DNA from: Opitutales bacterium
Lineage (GTDB): Bacteria; Verrucomicrobiota; Verrucomicrobiia; Opitutales; UBA2987
Length of the DNA: 36,968 bases
Reading direction: 5' to 3'
Assembly: GCA_021772515.1 (NCBI GenBank)
Contig: JAJFLU010000050.1
Location: forward strand, 1 to 36,968
The notes under the pieces were generated by a model, which saw only the letters and a program-made list of their open reading frames with translations, was not told the origin of the DNA and searched no databases. Below, piece after piece: positions 25,020 to 32,457 of this stretch. The translations under genes were made by a program, and so were the position numbers. The first letter of the stretch is position 1; each line of letters starts with the position of its first letter.

Positions 25020-26621
25020 TTATTCGGGGCTTGTGGTTGGATCTTCGTCGTCGACGGGGACTGTCAGGTAGGGGGTGAGGAACATGATCAGGGCCATGAT
25101 GAGATAGCCCATTGTCCATTTTGAAAAGTTGATGGAGAGTTGGCCGATGACATCGGCATAGGTGAAAATGTAGGTGTTGGTAAAACCGATGAAGGAGAAT
25201 GCGGCCCCGATCAGAAACCATATTCCCGCGTGGTTGAACCTGCGGTCGATTATGCAGACGGTGGACGCGGCCAAAACCATGCAGGTGTAAATGTAGCCTT
25301 GGCCGAGGGCAAACATACCATCGGTGAAAAAAGTCCGCATCTGGATGAAAGAATCGTTGATTTCGGGGCGGAAAAGAGACTGATCGATTTGAGCGCCTGC
25401 CACGGCGAGGGTGTGTTTGACCGCCAAGGCCACATAGGCAGCAATGGCGGGAATCAACCCCACCACCACGGCGGGGGCGTGTTTACGCTCTGTTGCCTGG
25501 AAGCATTGTGAACACATGACAATGCCAATCCAGATCAGGATGGCCATTCCCGCTTCCACCGGAATGAGATAGACGACGAAACTGAGCGTGCCGGTAAAAC
25601 AGATGATCGACCAGACGATGGCATTGAGGGTGGAATAACCGGCTCTGGCCCCCATCTTTTTATATCCGGGATGCCCCAAAAAAATCGAAGTGGGGAAGGG
25701 CGATCCAAAAAATGCCGCTCCCAGAGTCCCCAAGCCGTTAAATGCCATACAGGGTCGGGGGTTGTAGGAATCTCCCGCCGCCGCCGCCGATTCGATATTC
25801 TGCAAGGATGAAACCAGTAAAATAAAACCCATTGGAATGATAATGGGTAGAAACTCGATGAGGTATCGGAAAGATTTCATCAGATCACCGATGACCGGTA
25901 TGGGAATTTTCAAACCGATTTGGGCGGTGTTGATCGCACCCGCCGGGACCACTGTGGGCAGCCCCATTCCATACATTGCCCAGGCAATCGCGGTTCCCGT
26001 CACCAACACGACAAAACCTCCCGGCAGCCGCAGTTTGTTTTTAACGCCTCCGAAATAAAACACGAAAACCAGCGCCAAGGTGGTAAAACCGATAATCGGA
26101 TAGGTGTAGGCGCGAAAAACGAAGTCCATACTGATGAAGGCCAGACCGGTCCCCCCGATGGCGACGAGCAAGGCCGCGCGGGGCGTTACCCTCCGCAGGT
26201 ACTGGGCCACGAATGAACCGAAAAACTCAATAAATCCTGAGCCGAAGCAGGCTATGAGTCCCGCGTGCCAGGCGATAATATCCGCTTCCGCTTTGGGCAG
26301 CCCGTCGGCGAGGGCTTTTTGCTGGGTGGGAAACATGATCAGAAAAACGTAAACGATGATGGTGAGCAGGCTGGTCCCGTAGGGAATGGCGCAGACATCG
26401 TTGCGCCCCTCTTTTTTGGCCAGTTTGAGGGCTTGGTGAGCGTAGAAAACATTACCGATAATCAGACCGATGGCTGCCGCCGGTAAAATTCGTCCGTAAA
26501 AGAGATCCTCGGAAAATCCCAGAAAACCCTGGCATAGGCTGCTCATGAGAATGAACATGAGCATATTATCCAGGCCCAGGGCGAAGAGGCCCTCGAAGTC
26601 TCCTTTGACAAATTTTTTCAT
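25020..26621 (-). CDS. NCS2-type xanthine/uracil permease family protein (paralogue 2)
   Basis: A 533-residue polytopic membrane protein homologous to the permease at 21033-22742. The central block reads AAAGDSYNPRPCMAFNGLGT and FLGHPGYKKMGARAGYSTLN, aligning with GDSYSVRS and YFGHSAYKRMGGRASYTLAA of paralogue 1. The ATG at 26621 starts MKKFVKGDFEGLFALGLDNM; the open frame to 26690 adds 23 unlikely residues. Convergent with the oxygenase gene, it closes the putative purine cluster. Divergence from paralogue 1 suggests a different substrate within the same pathway (for example base versus oxidised base). Confidence 0.85.
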   Translation of the reverse strand: MKKFVKGDFEGLFALGLDNMLMFILMSSLCQGFLGFSEDLFYGRILPAAAIGLIIGNVFYAHQALKLAKKEGRNDVCAIPYGTSLLTIIVYVFLIMFPTQQKALADGLPKAEADIIAWHAGLIACFGSGFIEFFGSFVAQYLRRVTPRAALLVAIGGTGLAFISMDFVFRAYTYPIIGFTTLALVFVFYFGGVKNKLRLPGGFVVLVTGTAIAWAMYGMGLPTVVPAGAINTAQIGLKIPIPVIGDLMKSFRYLIEFLPIIIPMGFILLVSSLQNIESAAAAGDSYNPRPCMAFNGLGTLGAAFFGSPFPTSIFLGHPGYKKMGARAGYSTLNAIVWSIICFTGTLSFVVYLIPVEAGMAILIWIGIVMCSQCFQATERKHAPAVVVGLIPAIAAYVALAVKHTLAVAGAQIDQSLFRPEINDSFIQMRTFFTDGMFALGQGYIYTCMVLAASTVCIIDRRFNHAGIWFLIGAAFSFIGFTNTYIFTYADVIGQLSINFSKWTMGYLIMALIMFLTPYLTVPVDDEDPTTSPE

Positions 26622-26813
26622 AATGGGGTAATGGGGGATTTTGGTTAACGAATTTTTTGGCGGGTTTTTGCCGGAGTATGGCATTATCATGGTCGAGCCA
26701 TTTCGGGCAAGCTTTTGAATTTGCCTAAAAAACGGTTGATTGTAGGCTGGGATTCAGTAACAAAGCCTTTTTCTATTTTAAAACGGCATTGCGACTTTTA
26801 TTTAACCACATTT

Positions 26814-27830
26814 ATGGCCAAGGAAAAACCAGTAATTCTCACCTGTGCCCAACCCACGGGGCAGCTTCATCTGGGCAATTATTTGGGGGCCATCAAGAAT
26901 TGGGCCGCCCTTCTGGATGATTATCAATGCTATTTTGGAATCGTTGACCTCCATGCCATTACGACGCCCTATGTTCCGGCGGAACTGCGGAAAAACACCC
27001 TCACCTGTCTGGCCCAGTATATCGCCTGTGGGCTCGATCCCGCGAAATGCCGCATATTTGTGCAGTCCCATGTCATCGGCCACACTGAATTGGCGTGGGT
27101 TTTGGGCTGCCTGACCCCCATGGGACAACTTCAGCGCATGACCCAATTCAAGGATAAGGCGCGGGGAAAAGAAAGCGGATCCATCGGTGCCGGGCTTCTT
27201 TATTATCCGGTTCTTATGGCGGCGGATATTCTTTTATACAATGCCGATCTGGTTCCGGTTGGCGATGATCAGAAACAGCACCTGGAACTCACGCGGGATA
27301 TCGCGGCAAAGTTCAACAACACCTATTCACCGACATTTAAAGTTCCGGAGCCGTATAAACATGGATCGGGGGGCAGGGTCATGTCATTGCAGGATCCGAC
27401 CAAAAAAATGTCCAAATCGGATGCCAATGAAAGCGGCGTGCTTTTTCTCCTCGATCCCCCCAATATCCTGCGGAAGAAAATAATGAGCGCCGTGACCGAT
27501 ACGGGAAAAGAAATCGTGGCCCGTGAGGACAAACCGGGAATATCGAATTTACTCGATATAATGAGCGCGGTAACGGATCGCAGCGCGGGTGATCTCGAAA
27601 AGGAATTCGTGGGCCAGGGTTATGCGACCTTTAAAACGGCTGTGGCCGACGCCGTGATCGCCCATCTGGAACCGATACGGGAAAAATGCAATGCCTTGAT
27701 GGAGGATAAGGAAACTCTCAACAAGGTATTGCAGGAAGGAGCATCGGATGCGCAGAGACGTGCAAACCGCACATTGTCGAAGGTTTACCGCAAGGCCGGA
27801 TTTATGGAGCGTCCGACTCTGGAAAGATAA
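26814..27830 (+). CDS. trpS: Tryptophanyl-tRNA synthetase
   Basis: A 338-residue class I aminoacyl-tRNA synthetase charging tRNA-Trp. The HIGH-type motif is QLHLGN at 17-22 and KMSKS lies at 198-202. Between them are GDDQKQHLELTRDIA and MAADILLYNADLVPVG, which are diagnostic for TrpRS. The ATG at 26814 gives the standard MAKEKPVILTCAQPTG start. An upstream in-frame TTG at 26715 adds 33 unrelated residues. No Trp-specific leader (T-box or leader peptide) was seen in the 192 bases upstream. Confidence 0.96.
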   Translation: MAKEKPVILTCAQPTGQLHLGNYLGAIKNWAALLDDYQCYFGIVDLHAITTPYVPAELRKNTLTCLAQYIACGLDPAKCRIFVQSHVIGHTELAWVLGCLTPMGQLQRMTQFKDKARGKESGSIGAGLLYYPVLMAADILLYNADLVPVGDDQKQHLELTRDIAAKFNNTYSPTFKVPEPYKHGSGGRVMSLQDPTKKMSKSDANESGVLFLLDPPNILRKKIMSAVTDTGKEIVAREDKPGISNLLDIMSAVTDRSAGDLEKEFVGQGYATFKTAVADAVIAHLEPIREKCNALMEDKETLNKVLQEGASDAQRRANRTLSKVYRKAGFMERPTLER

Positions 27831-27854
27831 CCCACCGAATTATCTCGTAGTCAC

Positions 27855-28901
27855 ATGGAGCAGGAGGAATCAGCCGAATTAGCCAAGTGGCCATTTTTTC
27901 TTGGCTACCTGTCCCTGCTTGCGGTGGCCATTTCCATAATCGTTTTTGCCCCGAAGCCCTACAGCATTCCGGCCATGTCGGGGGTTATCATAAGTGGTTT
28001 AACAGGTCCGGTATTTCTCCTTTTGCCTTTTCTGATCGAGTATTTTTCGAGGCTGAAACAGGAGCGAAACCAGCTCAGGGCGGCCGCCGACGAGCAATTC
28101 GGCAATTCATTACGGATCGTTGCGGAACTGACCGAGCTGCAACAGGTATTTACGCGTCAAGCCAAGCAAGGCGCCGCCAATTTCACCAAACTTGACGAAT
28201 TGGTGCCCCAACTGGAGAAACATTCCGACCATTTGAGCCGTCTGGCGGAGAAATTTGATCAGGCTGCCAAATCGGAAACCAAGGGGGAGATGCAGGCCAA
28301 ACTGGAAGGGGTTGCCAAAGACATGGCCGGTTTCCTGAATGAATTGAAGGAACTTCCCGACCGGCTGGAAAAGCGGATTGGAGAGTTGGAGACTGCTGCT
28401 CCGCAACCGGAAGCGGGTTTGGAACGGTTAACCAAAATGGTCGAAGAACTGGCAGAAACTTTGAGGTCACAGGGGGAGACTTTAGATGCTGCCCCGAAAC
28501 CTGTTCCCGAAGTTAAAATCAAGAAAAAGACGGCCAAGAAAAAGTCCGCACCGCAACCAGATTTACTCGACCTCGATTTCGATGAAGATTTTGACCCCGA
28601 CAAACAAGAACCTGTCAGGAGGAGCCTTGAGGAAGCGGAGGAGGTGTCGCTTATTGTCAATCTTCACCTGAGTATCGGCAACATTCCCTATGTCCGGGGC
28701 GAAGGCGCTGGTTTATCATGGGAAAAGGGCGCGGAAATGCAGTTTCTTGAAATTGGCAAATGGGAATGGAGGGCCACGGAGGTCGGCGAAACGGTTGTGA
28801 CAAAAATCTTTTTAAACGACAATCTATCTTCATTTGGTGAAGACATAGAAATCGAAGCGGGGGAGCAAGTTGAGATATTTCCCGAATTCCCGGAGTCCTA
28901 G
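27855..28901 (+). CDS. Membrane-anchored coiled-coil protein with C-terminal beta domain
   Basis: A 348-residue protein of no family I can name. Two hydrophobic segments lie at about 12-31 and 39-63. A long charged helical region (about 64-215) rich in E, K, L and Q heptads is almost certainly coiled coil. A lysine-rich hinge (KIKKKTAKKKSAP) is followed by an acidic stretch (DLLDLDFDEDFDPD). The last 80 residues (SLIVNLHLSIGNIPYVRGEG to the end) look like a compact beta sandwich, reminiscent of CBM20/48-type starch- or glycogen-binding modules, but that is a weak impression. It begins 24 bases after trpS. A tethering role is possible. Confidence 0.75.
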   Translation: MEQEESAELAKWPFFLGYLSLLAVAISIIVFAPKPYSIPAMSGVIISGLTGPVFLLLPFLIEYFSRLKQERNQLRAAADEQFGNSLRIVAELTELQQVFTRQAKQGAANFTKLDELVPQLEKHSDHLSRLAEKFDQAAKSETKGEMQAKLEGVAKDMAGFLNELKELPDRLEKRIGELETAAPQPEAGLERLTKMVEELAETLRSQGETLDAAPKPVPEVKIKKKTAKKKSAPQPDLLDLDFDEDFDPDKQEPVRRSLEEAEEVSLIVNLHLSIGNIPYVRGEGAGLSWEKGAEMQFLEIGKWEWRATEVGETVVTKIFLNDNLSSFGEDIEIEAGEQVEIFPEFPES

Positions 28902-28937
28902 CCTCGATTGGTCGCTAAATGAGCTGGGTGAAGCTTC

Positions 28938-29300
28938 TTAACTTTCGCTATTTTCATTATCCTGGGCGCTGGCTTTTTGCTGCATAACCTCCATCTGGCT
29001 TTCGAGTCCGATCGCCCGATCTACCGGGAAGGAAAAAGCAATACCAGTGCCCGGTTCGTTGAACTTGCCAGCTTTGTAAATCGCATTCAGGATTATGTCC
29101 ACGAGATGTTCCTCGACCAGAAAAAGGACGACGTCGCTTTGGGCATCCAGCGAGAGTCCGAAAAAGGTCTTGGCTTCATGGATACCGACCCCTCTTGCGT
29201 TGATGATTGTCGCCCCGGTGGCGCCAACGGCCTTGGCGCCATCTACAATATTGTCGGTTAGCACAGATTTTACCATGCAGATAATTAGTTTTAGTTTCAT
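28938..29300 (-). CDS. P-II-like regulatory protein
   Basis: A 120-residue protein of the P-II (GlnB-like) fold. VDGAKAVGATGATIINARGV corresponds to the B-loop half of P-II. KAGKFNEPGTGIAFSFPVDR corresponds to the conserved 'GKxGEPGDGKIFVLPV' stretch. The T-loop region (VGIHEAKTFFGLSLDAQSDV) is shorter than in GlnB and has no uridylylatable tyrosine, so it is a P-II-like protein rather than a GlnB/GlnK. GAAAGGA precedes the ATG. Its start overlaps the stop of a DUF1538 gene (ATGA), so it probably senses a metabolite and gates that transporter, as GlnK does for AmtB. Confidence 0.85.
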   Translation of the reverse strand: MKLKLIICMVKSVLTDNIVDGAKAVGATGATIINARGVGIHEAKTFFGLSLDAQSDVVLFLVEEHLVDIILNAIYKAGKFNEPGTGIAFSFPVDRAIGLESQMEVMQQKASAQDNENSES

Positions 29301-30091
29301 AATTTTCCTTTCGTAAATTTTTTTGAGCGCCAGAGGGTCATCACATGTGCGCATTGAATATATGCCATGACCGATATAATTGGGAACAGGCTGGCAAAGG
29401 CAACCATACCAAAACCATCGAGGACAGGATTGCGCCCCGGTATCGTATTCGATAGCCCAAGGCCCATCGCCACTATCAACGGAACAGTGACCAAGGAGGT
29501 GGTTACCCCACCAGAATCGTAGGCCAGAGGGACGATATATCGAGGTGTTAAAAATGTCTGGATCACAATAATTATATAACCGACCACGATAAAAGAAATG
29601 AGGGGCGCGCCGGTTATTATTCGAAGTATGCCGAGGACAATTCCCACCGCAACCCCGAGCGCTACGGCATTTCTCAACCCCCATTGATTGATGTTTCCCT
29701 GCGATACTTTTTCGGCCTTTACTGCTATTGCGATAAGCGACGGCTCGGCAATTGTTGTTGAGTATCCAATCAAGGCTCCGAACACATAGATCCACCCATA
29801 GGCCCACCAGGCGGGATTTTCCGCGAGGCTGCCGGCGCCCAAAACGAACTCCGGGGAGGACAATTGCCGGGCCATGATTTCTCCAATCGGAAAGAGGGCT
29901 CTTTTCAACCCTGCGAGGAACAATCCGAGGCCAATGGCACAATATAGTAAACCCAGTGCCAAGCGCCCTTTGTTGGGTATGGGTTGGCGCAGGAAAAATA
30001 ATTGAAAAAACAGAATCAGCGTAATGATGGGCAGCATGTCGCGGCCGGAAATCAGCAGGGAATACCCGATGTCTGTGATTTCTTTTATCAT
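29297..30091 (-). CDS. DUF1538 membrane protein (UmpB/A-like), copy 2
   Basis: A 264-residue membrane protein with about seven helices and the DUF1538 hallmark pattern IGYSTTIAEPSLIAIAVKAE and LAYDSGGVTTSLVTVPLIVA. Two DUF1538 proteins form the UmpAB Na+(Li+,K+)/H+ antiporter described in Halomonas, so ion exchange is a fair working hypothesis. It follows copy 1 after 11 bases, and its stop overlaps the P-II-like gene. The AEP and YDSGGVTT motifs are shared with copy 1, which points to ancient duplication. Confidence 0.85.
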   Translation of the reverse strand: MIKEITDIGYSLLISGRDMLPIITLILFFQLFFLRQPIPNKGRLALGLLYCAIGLGLFLAGLKRALFPIGEIMARQLSSPEFVLGAGSLAENPAWWAYGWIYVFGALIGYSTTIAEPSLIAIAVKAEKVSQGNINQWGLRNAVALGVAVGIVLGILRIITGAPLISFIVVGYIIIVIQTFLTPRYIVPLAYDSGGVTTSLVTVPLIVAMGLGLSNTIPGRNPVLDGFGMVAFASLFPIISVMAYIQCAHVMTLWRSKKFTKGKL

Positions 30092-30102
30092 CGCCGCATA
30101 AT

Positions 30103-30891
30103 CTATTGGTTGAAAACGATCATACCGTATGCGAGAACGAAGAAAATTGGCAGAAGGGAGGCGAAGGCGATTAAACCAAAGCCGTGGAGAAGGGGGTTGC
30201 GTTGGCGAATCGACATGGCGAGCCCTACGCCCAGGGCAGTCACCAGCGGGACGGTAACGGCGGAAGTGGTTACACCTCCCGAATCATAGGCGATGCCAAT
30301 AATTTCGCGGGGCGCGAAAAAAGTCATAATCATCACCCCCGTGTAACCACCCGCCATTAAATAATGCAGTGGCCAATCAAGCAGAATTCGGAGAACCCCC
30401 AAAACAACCGCCAAACCCACCGAAAAAGCCACCGTCAAACGCAACCCCAGAGCATAGTTCAAATAGCTCGAATCATTGCGGTCGATAAATCCGGCATCCG
30501 CCGCCACATTTGCAGCTTCGGCGCTGATCGCAATGAGCGCTGGTTCGGCCACAGTGGTGGAGAATCCGAGTAAGAAACTGAACACCAACAGCCAGGCGAT
30601 GTTACCTTTTTTGGCAAAGGCCTCCGCGATACTTTCTCCGATCGGAAAGAGGCCCATATCGAGTCCTTCGAGAAAGAAAAAGAGCCCGACCACCACCATA
30701 ATCGCACCGAGAATCACCTCTCCGAGGTTTGGGAATGGCTGTTGGATCACCACTATCTGGAAAAATGCGATGACGAGAAACAAGGGTAATATGTCGCGTC
30801 CCGCTTCCCGGGTTTTTACCCACAACACCTTGATGGTCCTGGCAATGAACCAGTTGGATTTTTCTAATCGGTTAGAGAACTTAAAAACCAT
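30103..30891 (-). CDS. DUF1538 membrane protein (UmpA/B-like), copy 1
   Basis: A 262-residue membrane protein of the same family as its downstream neighbour. LGFSTTVAEPALIAISAEAA and IAYDSGGVTTSAVTVPLVTA are the matching hallmarks. A basic N-terminal segment (about 1-35) precedes the first helix. It is the first gene of a three-gene operon, copy 1, copy 2 and P-II-like, reading on the minus strand. The promoter must be in the 138-base gap to the divergent UDP-sugar operon; no clear box was found there. Confidence 0.85.
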   Translation of the reverse strand: MVFKFSNRLEKSNWFIARTIKVLWVKTREAGRDILPLFLVIAFFQIVVIQQPFPNLGEVILGAIMVVVGLFFFLEGLDMGLFPIGESIAEAFAKKGNIAWLLVFSFLLGFSTTVAEPALIAISAEAANVAADAGFIDRNDSSYLNYALGLRLTVAFSVGLAVVLGVLRILLDWPLHYLMAGGYTGVMIMTFFAPREIIGIAYDSGGVTTSAVTVPLVTALGVGLAMSIRQRNPLLHGFGLIAFASLLPIFFVLAYGMIVFNQ

Positions 30892-31029
30892 AGGCGGGAA
30901 ATTGGTTTTCCATCACACAGCCATACGGAGTAGAGTTCAACGTGAAACCGAATGGATTTTCTGAAATCGTTTCGACAGTTGATGCTTTTAGGATTGTTTC
31001 ATTGGCTGAATGAAAGATTATTTTTGGAA

Positions 31030-32457
31030 ATGACGGATCGTTCCCCATTGCAGGAGGCATTTGAAAAGGCAGGGCAGGGCCATGTCTTTCGTTATTTTGA
31101 CGAACTGGAACCGGAGGAGCGTTCCCGACTGATCGACCAGGCCTCCGAGGTTGATTTGAAAGAGTTGGAGAATTTGGTTTTGGAGCATATCAAGGGCCAA
31201 AAGAAAGCTGGGTTGGGAACTGGAAACCTCGAACCCGCTCGATATATCGCGTCGCCAAAAAAAAGGGGTGACACGGCAGTCTGGGCCGAGGCTGAAATGC
31301 AGGGCGCGGAAGCCCTCAGGGCTGGCAGGGTGGCGGCGTTTACCGTTGCCGGAGGGCAGGGGACCCGGCTTGGCTTCGATGGGCCAAAGGGGACTTTTCC
31401 GATAACACCGGTGCGAGGTAAACCCCTGTTTCGGGTTTTTGCTGAGAAAATTCTGGCCACTGCCCGGCATTACAAGGTGGCTATTCCTTGGTTCATTATG
31501 ACGAGCGAGGCCAACCACATTCAAACGATAGTGTTTTTCCGGGAAAACGGATTTTTTGGTTTAGAAGAAAATGGGGTGCATTTTTTCAAGCAGGGCCGTA
31601 TGCCGGCAGTGGATTTCGATGGCAAAATCCTTCTGGAGACGCAGGGAGCTATTGCCATGAGCCCCGATGGGCATGGCGGTTCTTTGAGGGCTCTTGTGCG
31701 GAGCGGGGCGTTGGAAATAATGCGAAAGGCGGGAATCGATATCATCAGCTATTTTCAGGTGGATAATCCGCTTTTGATGCCGCTTGATCCGGCGTTTATC
31801 GGTTTCCACCTTGAGCGCGAGTCCGAGATGTCCAGCAAGATGGTGGGCAAGACCGACCCCGGCGAGAAAGTGGGTGTGTTTTGCCTGCGGGGAGACCAAC
31901 TCGAGGTCATCGAGTACAGCGACCTGCCCGTGAATCTTTCTCAGGAACGTGAGAGCTCCGGGCAATTGCGCTACTTGGCGGGTAGCATTGCCATACATTT
32001 GATTTCGCGGGAATTTGCCCAGCGGGCCGGTGGGGATGACCCAAGTTACCGTCTTCCTTTTCACCGGGCGGAGAAAAAAGTAGCCTGTGTTGATTCCGGG
32101 GGCGCTACCGTTAACCCCCAATCTCCGAACGGGGTGAAGTTTGAAATGTTCGTTTTCGATGCCCTGCGGTTTGCCAAAAATCCATTGGTTGTTGAAACCT
32201 TGCGGGAAGAGGAATTCAGCCCCGTGAAAAATGCTACAGGTGTCGATTCCGCGCAATCCTGCAGCGATGATATGCTGCGCCAGTGGGTTCGTTGGCTGGA
32301 GGCGGCTGGTGTGGACATTCAAACCGACGAAACGGGTCTTTCCGGTATTTCATTCGAGATCAGTCCACTTTTTGCCGATTCCGAAAAAGCATTCCTGGAA
32401 AAGTGGAAATCTCTTGCGCTAAAACCGCCTATTGTGGAGGGCTTTTATCTGGAATGA
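31030..32457 (+). CDS. UDP-sugar pyrophosphorylase (UDP-GlcNAc/UDPGP family)
   Basis: A 475-residue eukaryotic-type UDPGP-family uridylyltransferase that forms UDP-sugar from UTP and a sugar 1-phosphate. The nucleotide-binding signature AGGQGTRLGFDGPKG lies at 107-121. NPLLMPLDPAFIGFHLE and the residues around VGVFCLRGDQLEVIEYSDLP are family-typical of UDP-N-acetylhexosamine pyrophosphorylases. I chose ATG 31030 (MTDRSPLQEAFEKAGQGHVF) because conservation begins there; an upstream ATG at 30952 adds 26 residues. The stop overlaps the downstream mutase start (ATGA), so the two enzymes probably supply consecutive steps. Confidence 0.92.
   Translation: MTDRSPLQEAFEKAGQGHVFRYFDELEPEERSRLIDQASEVDLKELENLVLEHIKGQKKAGLGTGNLEPARYIASPKKRGDTAVWAEAEMQGAEALRAGRVAAFTVAGGQGTRLGFDGPKGTFPITPVRGKPLFRVFAEKILATARHYKVAIPWFIMTSEANHIQTIVFFRENGFFGLEENGVHFFKQGRMPAVDFDGKILLETQGAIAMSPDGHGGSLRALVRSGALEIMRKAGIDIISYFQVDNPLLMPLDPAFIGFHLERESEMSSKMVGKTDPGEKVGVFCLRGDQLEVIEYSDLPVNLSQERESSGQLRYLAGSIAIHLISREFAQRAGGDDPSYRLPFHRAEKKVACVDSGGATVNPQSPNGVKFEMFVFDALRFAKNPLVVETLREEEFSPVKNATGVDSAQSCSDDMLRQWVRWLEAAGVDIQTDETGLSGISFEISPLFADSEKAFLEKWKSLALKPPIVEGFYLE

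Noticed and set aside
28938..29942. Single 334-codon minus-strand gene covering the P-II-like region
   Set aside because: The upstream part is an out-of-frame shadow of the DUF1538 gene; only the last 120 codons from the ATG at 29300 are P-II-like and preceded by GAAAGGA.
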